From: Eucommia ulmoides
Lineage: Eukaryota > Streptophyta > Magnoliopsida > Garryales > Eucommiaceae
Reading direction: 5' to 3'
Assembly: GCA_016647705.1 (NCBI GenBank)
Contig: CM028325.1
Span: 29,120,474 to 29,184,473, forward strand
Length of the DNA: 64,000 nt
Part shown: positions 44,701 through 54,790 of the stretch, one piece after another
Layout of the letters: every line of letters begins with the position of its first letter
How positions within the stretch are numbered: position 1 is the stretch's first letter
Translations under genes and position numbers: made by a program
Notes under the pieces: model-generated
Seen by the model: the letters and a program-made list of their open reading frames with translations, nothing else
What the model was told of the DNA's origin: nothing
Database searches by the model: none

Positions 44701-46740
44701 AGGATGATCCACTTTTGTGAACAACTCCCAGTTTGTACAAAGTGTTGTAGTTTTGCTTATCAAAATAAAAAATGCATTTTGTGCAATATGCCTTGTATTT
44801 TCTCCGGTCAACGGCATTCCGACCCCTTGAGTTGTATCTTGGCTCTCGACGTCGCGAGTAACTTTCCACAAGCCTTATTCTGGTGCTCAACGTTGAGGGT
44901 GACAACCAGACCCTCTCTAGAAGTCAATAGTCTGTACCTAGAGAAAGACCGAGGTCATCTACCAAGGGCAGGGCATTGATTGGGTTTGAGGGCCTAAAGC
45001 TAAGTACCTCTTCCCACCAGTCGACTAAGTCCGATGCTTTAAAGGGAAAGGTGCTCCTGCATAGACCAAATGGAGATAACCTAAAAAGGTTCTTGAATGA
45101 GCCTGATTACGGATAACTCCCCAATGACTGGCCATGAGGGTCCAATCGTCGCATTGCGCCCCAGTAGACCGAGAGGACCAGCCACCCTAGGAAACCATTC
45201 TCCTAAGTCTGTGACACGATTTTCTCACGATCAACTCGTATCCTGGACTGGGGGGTAGTGGTCCAAGGCCCTGGACAGAGACAAGAAGTTCTTGACTTTT
45301 TTGTAAACTTTTCAAAATTTTACAACTCTAAAAACCATGCTAGGCAGAGAATGACCTGACGAAAACGTCGAGAGAAATGAGTAGACTCTGAAGTATCTTG
45401 GCTATACCGCTCAAACGCTTACATGCTCCCGTGTAGAAAAACAGTAATAAGCAAAAAGAAGTCTACAAAATCCTAAGTCCTGAAAAAGTGATGGTCCGAG
45501 CTCAGTCCTCTCCGCCCTCGTTGCGAGGGGCGTCCATGCGAAGAGAAGTTGAGTCAATCTCGACCTCCTCGGGGGCCCTCTCGTCAGCATTGTCCGCCTC
45601 GGCGCCCTTGTGCGTGGCAACGTCTAGGGGTTCAACCTCAGTGCCCTGTAACCAGAACTATCAATTTTGATGAGCACCACCTTGTCGCGTTATTGCTAGT
45701 CGACAGGGTCCGGGTAGCAACGGACACTGCCCTACCGTGCTACTCCTAGCCGGCAGGGTCCAATGACAACCTTATCCAAGAACGTCATCCAGGAGTGTCA
45801 TCCAAAAATTGCACTACATCTCCTCGGGCCGGCGTCGTCTAATTCGGCTCCCCCTGTCCTGCTGTGCTGCCTTAGGTCGGCTAAGCGTAGATGGGGGTCT
45901 ATCCCAAATTCTCCCCTAAAAAAATTCGTTAGTGCAAAAAAAAAAAAAATGAATAAAAAATAATAAAATAAAATAAAATAAATTATAGAGGGAAGAGGGC
46001 ATAAAAATAAATAAATAAATAAATAAAATATTAAGGAGCGCCCTTTTCCCCATACAAAAAAAATAAATTAAGGAGCGCCCTCTCTCCCATGCTGGCCTTG
46101 CGACCAAAACGCTGCCCAAGGGGGCGAGCAGTGGCACTGGCCTTGCGGCCAACGTGAGGGGGGAAGGGGGGCAGCCCCTCTCCCCCCTCTCTTTGTTTTT
46201 CTTTTATTTGGGGAGAACTTTTTCCCCCCTTAATTTCCCCCCTTAATTTTTAAAACAGCGGCCCGCCATCTCTCCCTCTTGCCCGTCTACAGCACACACT
46301 CCTTTAGGGCTCACCTCAATTTTCTCAGTGGTGAAGGCCAATCCGTGTTTAAGGCTTGTTCACGGTGAACATGTGTTGCCCTGAAAATCGAAAAAATTCG
46401 GGCCACCCTGCCCTGCTACTTGACCCTGGACCCATGCCGTATGGGAGCCTATTTCAAATTCGCTCCCCAGAAAAAAAAAAAAATAAATAAAATAAAATAA
46501 AAAATAAAAAATCAACTCTTAAAAAATTGTCGTCCTGAAAATCGAAGAAATTTGGGGTCGCCCTGCCGTGCTACCTGACCCCGGACCCCGACTGTATGGA
46601 GGTCTATTTGAATAAGCTCCTCAAGAAAAAACTAACTCTTGGAAAAATGTCGATCACAGGTGTTTCTCGCGCTTCGAAGTCTCTAGAACGTCTGTTCCAG
46701 CCGAGAATTGATATCTCTGACCGTTTCGCTTCCCTCATTG
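44701..46740 (+). repeat. 3' untranslated region of element B with degenerate repeats
   Basis: No supported gene. Three diverged direct copies share a CCCTGCCGTGCTACCTGACC-like start, a GGGGGTCTATTTC-like middle and an AAATTCGCTCC end followed by an A-rich tract: about 45847-45960, 46400-46505 and 46552-46640. AT-rich simple tracts lie at 45945-46035 and 46470-46515. Confidence 0.7.
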
Positions 46741-46758
46741 CACAGGGCTAGGGGCAAC
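46741..46758 (+). promoter_or_regulatory. Polypurine tract region of element B
   Basis: CAGGGCTAGGGGCAAC directly precedes the 3' LTR; it is purine-rich but interrupted, consistent with decay. Confidence 0.6.
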
Positions 46759-47564
46759 TGATAAGGGTATTTTTGGGTACCTCTGAGTTAGCACTTGGGA
46801 CCCAACCACATGTTCGTCGTCGTAGTGACAAGGACGCATTCCAAAATCCACAAACGCCACGCTGGAGTATACGCCGACCACGGCTCCTCCCTGGAACCTT
46901 ATTTGCATCCAGGGAGGAGAGAAGAGCCTCGCAGAGATGTGTCGCTCTGAGTTTTGCGTCGTGCCTTGGAAGATCAGTTTCTGGGACTTAGCCGTTCACC
47001 TCGACCAGCTCCCCCTTTTACCTTGTTTCTTCTCTAGGACTCCACGGATCTCTGCTCTCCTCCACCAGCTCACCGTCACAGGCCTGACAAAGGCCCGTGG
47101 GCTTTGCCAAATTGGCCCAAAAGCCCAAGCCCAACGATTATCTCCTAAACGCCCCAGATTATCGGGTAAACACAGAGTTTCAACTAATTAACCGTGTTTA
47201 GGCTCGACTAATAATCTCCAACGTGTATATATATATATATATATATATCGATGGCTATGTAAGCCCGAGGTACGCTTGAATACACTTAGATTACGCCCAA
47301 ATTTATTTGTTTACTTATTGCATTACTATACATTTTCTCTCCAAGCACTGATTACCACACCGGAGGGACTTCACCGGGACAAATCCCAATCTGAGCCTTC
47401 TGCAGGTACACTCCCTAAGGAGCAGGACTCTGCACATAGCAGGTTAGTCCCTCCAAGACCCAACGCATCTCACTCAAAGAATTTTCAACTGACGACTTCA
47501 CCTCGACCCACCCGTCATCCAACTGGACCATATTCAAGGTGTGTACCAGTTTTATGTACCAACA
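46759..47564 (+). repeat. 3' LTR of element B
   Basis: Starts TGATAAGGGTATTTTTGG and ends TACCAACA; direct repeat of 41932-42731, followed by the duplication aatgt. It contains an (AT)n tract at about 47226-47248, where the 5' copy has a shorter one. Confidence 0.9.
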
Positions 47565-47569
47565 AATGT

Positions 47570-48175
47570 ATTTAGAAAAATGAAAATCTAGTTGATAAAT
47601 CAAACATGAATTCTTATTAGATAATAATAATTAATTAGTTTGAATTTTAAATAAAATAACGTTTTGCTAAAAATTCACAATCCAGCCAATATAAAGCTGA
47701 TTTTTTAGATATACTTGTTGTTTTAGTATTTTTAACTTTAAAAAAATTATATTTGTACAATTTTGTCTTTAAAATAATATTTATAATTTTTTTAAAATGT
47801 TCTCTTTACAATTTTTTTCTTCTAAATTTAGCAATTTTTTTCTCTATAATTGTTGTATCCAACTTTTTTCCTAACATTTTATAATAACAATTATTATAGT
47901 TTGTGTTAAATAAATATTAATTGATTTTAAATGATATGTGTTCAACTAATTAAGTGCTAATTCATCACACATTAAGCGATTGTTTCATTTTATTATCGAC
48001 TATATTTTATTTGACAAATCCTTAATACATTCAATTTTATAGTGTTAAATTATGTTATTGGATCTTAATCTAATTAAACTTTGTAAAATTGACAATGTCG
48101 GACTGTTGAAATAAATTGGAGAAAAAAATACTATGGGCTATCCAAAAGGACACCTCTTCCTATTTTAAAAATATC
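47570..48175. other. AT-rich spacer
   Basis: No gene or repeat boundary is supported. Removing element B joins this directly to the gene's upstream region. Confidence 0.55.
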
Positions 48176-48180
48176 CTCAC

Positions 48181-48415
48181 TATTGAGTAATAGAGCTTCT
48201 AGAATCTGTATTTTCTTTTATTTACATTTTTGTATTTTTCCCTTTCTAGAATTAGTTTGTTATTCTTGTTTCTTGTTGATTGGGTTGTTATTGTGTAGCA
48301 ACATTTCCCTTCTTTCCCTATATATAGTGGTGTAATCCTCCTCAGCTGAATTAAGCTTTGATATTGAAAACATTTCCTTTCTTCTAAATATTCCTTCTAT
48401 TCCACTTCTTCTATT
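48181..48415 (+). repeat. 5' LTR of element E
   Basis: Starts TATTGAGTAATAGAGC and ends CTTCTATT against the PBS. A TATA box, CCCTATATATAGTGG, lies near 48318-48332. The ends implied by PBS, PPT and flanks are TATTG...ATT, not TG...CA; if a TG start is demanded the LTR begins two or three bases later. Confidence 0.78.
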
Positions 48416-48427
48416 TGGTATCAGAGC
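48416..48427 (+). promoter_or_regulatory. Primer-binding site of element E
   Basis: TGGTATCAGAGC, the standard initiator-methionine tRNA site, directly adjoining the LTR. Confidence 0.88.
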
Positions 48428-49964
48428 AATGCACCTTCCTCTGCTAGACTCTCCAAAAGACACCCTCCTCAAGGGAGGCGGCGGTGGCTATATCTTCTCG
48501 TCGCCTCCCCTGTCATTTTCGAGCTTATTGCATTTTCTGCTATTTTCGAGTTTCATTTTAGCCAAATTTCTTCATTTTCATTTTCCTAAATCAAAAGACA
48601 AAAACCAAATCAACCTATTCATTTTCTCTTTTTTTGCCATCGGAAGCATCCTTGAGATCGACAAGAGAAGTCGGAACAGATCGACAACAACAATCGAAAC
48701 GATCAGCAACTCAACTCTGACCCAGACGAAAGAGTAGTCGGAACAAATCAGCAACACCAACGATCAAAAAGATATGTGAATCGCAACATCAACGACGAAA
48801 TTTCAACCCATTAAGGAGATTGATAATAATTTTGATTATATGTTCTTCGTCGATTAAGGAGATTACCCTAGATTTGCAGATTGCTACAAGCACGAACCAT
48901 GATAATCGATCATTCTCCCTCATTTCGATCGATTTACAAAAGCCATGAGCGTTTGATTTTTGAATTCATCTTTTGATCGTCTCAAGAATAACAGAAGTCG
49001 GTTCAAGAACAAGAACCCACGGCATTTGCTCAATACTAGCAGTAAGAACAATAACCCACGAAGATGAACAAGACCAATAATAACAGAAGTCGGTTCAAGA
49101 ACACCGCAAATCCAATTTGTTTCAAGTTTTGCCCATGGGACACAACTGCAATTACAGCCCTCCATGTCCATGACAGATTCCCTTTTTGCATAAGATCTTT
49201 CTTGTTCTTTTCTCTCTACTCATTGAGGCCAATAATCTCCAGAACACAACAATATCCTATGTTGGATTCTTCTTCTTTCGTTGCCAACAATCTCCAAAAC
49301 ATAGCAATATCCATTGTTGGATTCTACTTCCTCTCTTTTACTGTCCCTCTCTTCTTCTCTAATCCTTATTCCACTCCTCCCCCCCTCTCTCTATAATCAA
49401 TTTATCTCTCCCTATAATCCCAGATCTATACACCTAAACAAAAACCCAAACAAAACATGGGTTGACTCTCTCTCGGACATTTTCTAGCCTCAGTACAGCT
49501 GATCTATCGCTACTTTGGCCTCCTAAAACATCTACCGATCTCATTTCTCTTTCAATCTGCTTCTCATTCGTATCTCTCCATTCTTCTCTCTCACTCCTCT
49601 CTCTTCTCCCCTCCTTCCCATTCTATTGCACATTTCAAAATAAAAAAATTGTTTGCACGTCTTCGGCTATTTTAAGTTGTTTTCAGAACATTTTTCTCTC
49701 TTCCATATTAGTGTTGTGTTCACATCAGAATTTTTTGTTTTTTCACTTCTCTCTCTCCCTACTCCCATAACTCTCTTCCATTCCAACCAACAAGCTTTAA
49801 GGTGTAGTAGTTGAGGGGCTTCTGCAAGACAGGGTTCGTGCTTGTTGACAACCACTTGTTGGGAAGAACAACACTGCTTGTTACGCGCTACAGTGCGCCT
49901 CCCGTTTTCTCAGTCTCTAGCACAAACTGTTAGTGCTTCATTGCCCTTCCGTTTGAGGGGGCAA

Positions 49965-50199
49965 TATTGAGTAATAGAGCTTCTAGAATTTGTATTTTCT
50001 TTTATTTATATTTCTGTATTTTTCCCTTTCTAGAATTAGTTTGTTATTCTTGTTTCTTGTTGATTGGGTTGTTATTGTGTAACAACATTTCCCTTCTTTC
50101 CCTATATATAGTGGTGTAATCCTCTTCAGCTGAATTAAGCTTTGATATTGAAAACATTTCCTTTCTTCTAATTATTCCTTCTACTCCACTTCTTCCATT
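49965..50199 (+). repeat. 3' LTR of element E
   Basis: Same length as the 5' copy, with 8 substitutions and no indels. It is preceded by the polypurine tract GTTTGAGGGGGCAA (49951-49964). Confidence 0.82.
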
Positions 50200-50204
50200 C
50201 TTAC

Positions 50205-50840
50205 CTCCTAATGTCATTTTGGGATTCTCCCAAAGACACTCCCAAAGGACGTCGGAGCTTCAATAGATTAATAATTCCAAATTTTATTTGACCAATTTAT
50301 TATTTTATTGTTTATTTCATGCAAGAATGAGAAATTCTCCCTCCATTGGATAGAATAATAAAAATACTCGATAGATATCTTTTCATAAATTAAATTTTTT
50401 TAAAAATATATTTTTATGTTTATAAAAACTATTTTTTTACACTGAAAGTAAAACATTTATAATTTGGTCAATGTTTTTTAAAAAGGAACTTGAGAGAAAA
50501 AAATAGAAGAAATAAAAAATACTTAACAAACAATATAGATGCAAATAATTGTAAAAAAAATGATAAATTTGAAAAATTATTTGAAAGTGCTATGGAAAAA
50601 AATATTTTTTTCTTGCATAAATAAATTTTAGATTTTTTGGTGAATAGTCTACAAAATTGAAATTTTATCCCATGTAGTCCATGCATTACAGTAATTTTTT
50701 CAAAAATCCAAAATCACTGTCAAAAGTTTAAAAGTAACTGTACGCTATAAAAGTTACTGCAAGTTTTTACATGGAAAAAATATAATAACTTTTACTTATT
50801 ACAATAATTTTGGACTTCGGGAAAAATTAGTGTTGCACGT
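50205..50840. other. AT-rich spacer
   Basis: No gene is supported. A short minus-strand frame at 50468-50686 is made of Phe/Leu/Lys codons from AT-rich sequence and has no recognisable motif. Confidence 0.55.
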
Positions 50841-51382
50841 TGTAAAGTCTCTTACACTGTGGCATCCTTACTTGAGAGATTTTCAAAGTATGGAGGCCAA
50901 GTTTTGTACATTTAGGGTTAGGGAAGAGGGTTATCTTGGAGGCTCCAAAGTTTCTAGAATATTTTAGGTTATTGTAAAGAATTTTGGAGCACTCTTAATC
51001 ACTTCATAGTCTTCCCCAACCTTCATGATAATTCTTATTCTAAATATTCTTTGTAAATATCTTGTAGTAATACTCTAGATGATTGATTGTAGCTAAATGA
51101 TCGAAACGATCTAGGTCATACATTATAAGGCCCTTGGCCTAATATAAAAGAGAGGGGGACTCATATGCTCATCACCAAGTTCAAAAAGCAATACAAGCCT
51201 CTCATTCTTCCAATCTCTCTTTTTCTTTTAAGCTTTCTAAATTTTCCATTGCCTTTTGTGTTTCCTTCATTTCTATACTTTGTTTGATTGATATTCTTAG
51301 CAAGACTTACTTAGCACTTCCAATGGGTTGGAATCTATGCTAAGTGTCACATAGTTAGTTTGGAGAAAGTAAGTCTGTGACA
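50841..51382 (+). repeat. 5' LTR of element C
   Basis: The right end GTCTGTGACA is fixed by the PBS two bases later. The left end TGTAAAGTCTCTTACACTG is a likely start but not confirmed, since the 3' LTR is absent. A TATA-like AATATAAAAGAG lies near 51140-51152. Length would be 542 bp. Confidence 0.6.
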
Positions 51383-51384
51383 AC

Positions 51385-51398
51385 TGGTATCAAAGCTC
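51385..51398 (+). promoter_or_regulatory. Primer-binding site of element C
   Basis: TGGTATCAAAGCTC, a slightly altered initiator-Met tRNA site, as usual for chromoviruses. Confidence 0.85.
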
Positions 51399-51424
51399 AA
51401 GACGTTGAGCTTGGAATGTGGCTA

Positions 51425-52670
51425 TGGCATTAACTAGAGCATCGATCATGAAGGAGCTAGTAATGGAACACGATAGATAAGAGATAGAGAGGAGATCCAT
51501 CCCCTATCCGTCAAGGTAAGAAAAACAAGTCTAAGGACATTGTCTCAAGCCTTGAAGGGCGAGTGATTGGGCCTTGAGGAGATGATGGAAAAAGTGAAGT
51601 CCAATTTTGAGGACATGGAACAACTGTTTTAAGGTTTAGAGTCGAAGGACCAAGCTATTAATGACGCTATGTGGGTGTCCTTTAACGAACTTGGCGGGTC
51701 ATTCCAGGGAGAGATATGTGTTCTTCACGACCAAGTCTTCTTGGAGTTGACTAGCCTAAGAAGCTACGTCGAATGCGAGCTTTGCAACATCTGAGCTGAG
51801 TTGGAGGAGTCTTGATCAGATTGAGTTCCCGATAAGAGTACGTTATCGTTTGGGACTATTACCACTCGTAAAACCGCGGATATCGACATTCCGAAACCAA
51901 ACACTTTTTTGGGCTGACAGAACGCTCGAGAGTTGGATAACTTTCTTTGGGGGTTAGAATGTTACTTCACTACCAAGGGGATGGTGCGCGAGGCATCCAA
52001 AAACAATAATAATGTAGTATATCTCACTAATACAACACTACTATGGTGGCCCCGGAAACACGATGAGATTTCCAAAGGTACACGCGTAATTGTTATGTTT
52101 GATGATTTCAAAAGAGAAATCGAAAGACAAATTTATCCTAAGAATGCCAAAGCCAAATCGAAAGTTAGGCTTTATCTGCAAAAGCAAATTGGGTCTATCT
52201 CGGACTACATGAAAGAGCTCACCACTCTAACACTAAAAATCCCTAATATGGTCGATACGGATAAATTGTTCTTTTTCCTTGATAGGTTACAAAATTGGGC
52301 TAAGATGGAGATAAGGCTTCGAGGTGTGCAAGACTTTTCTGCCGCAATAGCCAAAGTAGAATTGCTCAATGACTATAGTTTAAAGAATAAAGTACCTGAG
52401 GCAAAAGAAAAACCCAAGAAGTTCAATCAAGGCAAATGTAGGGGATATAGAGGATCCTCTCAAGGTAGCCATGGAAACCAGGATGCTGGGTATCGCAAAC
52501 CATGGTTTGGGAAGGAAAAGTCATGGACCACCAAATATATGGACCTTTTTCGACTCAAAAATAATTATATTCTTTGCGATGGTCCATATTAGGTATGAGA
52601 ATGTCCTAAACAAAAATCCCTAAATGACATGATGACCGAGTACGTGGAATAACAAAACCAACTAGAAGAC
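51425..52670 (+). pseudogene. Element C gag
   Basis: The frame 51933-52592 (219 residues) holds the gag core: LDNFLWGLECYF-like start, TLLWWPRKHDEI, KREIERQIYPKNAKAKSKVR and LQKQIGSISDYMKELTTL. Near the end NNYILCDGPY..ECPKQKSL is a CCHC zinc knuckle missing its His-containing part and interrupted by a stop. The 5' part (51425-51930) is frameshifted. Confidence 0.75.
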
Positions 52671-52699
52671 GAGGCACGCATGGGCTCCTTTCGTCTGCT

Positions 52700-53270
52700 A
52701 AATGCTATTAAATAAAAATGTTCCATGCAAGAAGTTTCTTCTAAGGGGATAATGTTTGTGAAAACAAAGATAAATAGGTTGCTTACAAAGGCTCTGATTG
52801 ACACGAGAACGAGCCATAACTTTATTTCTGTAGATGAGCCAAAGAGACTGAAGCTCAACTTCATCAAGGAATAAGGGACAATGAACGCTATAAACTTAGA
52901 TGCCTAACCAATACAAGGAGTGGCATGGTGTGTGTGTGCCAACATTAGGCAATGGGAAAGCATGATGGACATATAAGTGGTGCCCATAGATGACTTACAT
53001 GACGTGATTGGGCTAGTGTTCCTTGACAAGGTAAAAGCTTTCCTCATTCATTTTGGTAATTTGGTATGTATTATGGATAGTAGTAATACTTGCATGGTCC
53101 CTGTGGAACGTGCTTCCAAAATTGAGAAGCAAGCTTTGTCCTCTACGCAATTCAAGAAGGCGTTTGAGAAAGGGAAAACCAGTTATCTTGTGGTAATAAA
53201 AGAAATGATAGATGACACATTAGTGTTAGACCTTCTAAGGCACCAGGAGAAATCAAAGTAGTCCTTGAGG
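52700..53270 (+). pseudogene. Element C aspartic protease
   Basis: The active-site block reads ALIDTRTSHNFIS (about 52788-52826), where the family has DTGASHNF. The catalytic Gly is Arg, so activity is lost. The following segment has stops, then VVPIDDLHDVIGLVFLDKVK (52977 on), the usual protease C-terminal lobe. Confidence 0.75.
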
Positions 53271-54790
53271 AGTTCAAGAATATTATGCCATAGAAGCTAC
53301 CAAAAAGGCTACTACCTAGAAGGGAAGAGGATCACAAGATCGATTTGGAACCAGGTGCCAAACCTCAGGCCATGGAACTTTATCGTATATCGTTTCCTAA
53401 GCTCCAAAAACTAAGGAGGCAACTCAGAGATTTATTTGAAACCCAAAACTTGCGAGTGTACAAAGTACCGTATAGGGCATCGGTGCTGTTTCAGAAAAAG
53501 AAAGACGACTCGTTGTGAATATGCATCGACTATCGGGCACTTAACAATATCAAGATCAAGAACAAATACCTGATTCCTATGATTATTGATCTATTTGATT
53601 GGCTTGCTAAATCCCGGTACTTCATAAAGTTGGACTTGCAAATCAAGTTTGGATTGCCAAATGAGGCGAGTCCAAAATGACGTGTGTCACAAGGTACAGT
53701 TCCTTTGAATTCCTTGTTAAACCTTTCAGTCTTACCAATGCACCAGCTACTTTTTGCTCTTTAGTAAATAAAATCTTCTACCCATTTCTTTATCGTTTTG
53801 TTTTAGTCTACTTGGATTATATCCTCATCTATAATGAGACTTTAGACAACCATGTCCAACATCTAAAACAAGTCTTCCAAGTACTATGAGAAGATAAACT
53901 TTATGTCAAGGTGAAAAAATATTCCTTTCCCGAACAAGAAGTATCATTTCTTGGCCACAAGGTGGGCTAAGGAAAGATCAAGATAAAAACATGCAAGGTG
54001 AGAGCCATTCAAGAATGGGAATCACCTACGAAGGTAACAAAATTATAATTATTCTTGGGGCTTATCAACTATTACCGGTGCTTCATAAAAGTTATTATGC
54101 CCGAGCCACTCCTCTCACATATCTATTAAAGAAAATCAAGGTATGAGAATGGTTCAAAAAGTATCAACTTGCCTTTGCCGATCTGAAGAAGACTGTCTAG
54201 GAGGAGTTAGTCTTATGCTTTCCCGGATACTCCAAGCCCTATGAGGTTCACACGGATTTCTCTGACTTTAATATTGGACGTGTTCTTATGGAGGAAGGGT
54301 ATCTTATGGAATTCAAAAGTTAGAAGTTAAATGACACTGAGAGTTGTTATATTGCCCAAGAGAAAGAAATGACTGACAACGTTGTTACAAGCTATTTCCA
54401 GACGCAAAAGAAGGTAAGTCCAAAGCAAGCACAGTGATAGGATTTTCTTGTCAAGTTTGACTATTAGCTGGAGTATAAACTCGAGCGGGTCAATGTGGTA
54501 GTGAATGCCTTAAGCCGTAAAGCTGAATTAACATTTATAGTAGTCCTAAATGTCTGTTGTTGGATTGCATAAATAAGGAACTATACCACAATCCCCTACC
54601 CTAGAGCCTTGTTAACATGACCAATGAAGGGAAGACAATGCGTTTTTGGATATAGTATGATCTTCTATATATGAAACAGGACATGCTCTATAGAAAACAT
54701 AAAGAATGAGTTAATGAAGAAAACCCATGATTCCAAGTGGGTTGGACATCCCGAAATGAGGTGTACCACGACACTTTAGAAGATGCTTAT
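53271..54790 (+). pseudogene. Element C reverse transcriptase-RNase H and integrase start
   Basis: The RT blocks are recognisable: CIDYRALNNIKIKNKYLIP (about 53523), [25 protein letters not shown] and [12 protein letters not shown]. The catalytic site reads [11 protein letters not shown] (about 53796-53828), YLDD changed to YLDY. RNase H: VHTDFSDFNIGRVLMEEG, KLNDTESCYIAQEKEMTDNV, then TSYFQTQKKVSPKQA. Between EKEMT and DNV about 25 residues normal for the family are missing (near 54374), a probable in-frame deletion of about 75 bp. A VVNALSRKAEL end and the integrase start (54540-54790) follow, to the insertion point. Confidence 0.78.

Larger units (their letters stand above)
41932..47564 (+). 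mobile_element. Element B: pol-deleted Tat-type Ty3/gypsy retrotransposon
   Basis: Two direct LTRs (800 and 806 bp), a Tat PBS, a gag region and a 3' PPT are bounded by a perfect duplication aatgt (41927-41931 and 47565-47569). The internal region is only about 4.0 kb. Gag passes directly into the last residues of the integrase, so protease, RT, RNase H and nearly all of integrase are missing. Replication would have needed enzymes from a related element. LTR divergence is substantial and rich in transitions, so the copy is old. Confidence 0.88.
48181..50199 (+). mobile_element. Element E: short non-autonomous LTR retrotransposon (iMet PBS, no pol)
   Basis: Two 235-bp direct repeats bound a 1.55-kb interior. 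TGGTATCAGAGC, complementary to the initiator-Met tRNA, abuts the left repeat, and GTTTGAGGGGGCAA abuts the right one. Flanks ctcac (48176-48180) and cttac (50200-50204) match at four of five positions. Counting by eye, the repeats differ at 8 of 235 positions, the least decayed LTR pair in the window. No gag, protease or RT motif is present. The interior has two local duplications: AACAGAAGTCGGTTCAAGAA at about 48988 and 49081, and a segment with AACAATATCC/AGCAATATCC and TTGGATTCT near 49230-49330. Size and PBS fit a TRIM/LARD-like, probably copia-derived, element. Confidence 0.8.

Noticed and set aside
48429..48737. 102-residue frame starting just inside the PBS of element E
   Set aside because: It is Phe/Ser-rich from CT- and T-rich sequence, has no gag-like motif, and similar-length frames occur in other parts of the same interior. 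It is noted only as a candidate for comparison between copies.
49064..49770. Two frames of about 100 residues in the interior of element E
   Set aside because: Composition is Ser/Leu/Phe from CT-rich sequence; there are no retroviral motifs, and stop-free runs of this length are expected in such sequence.
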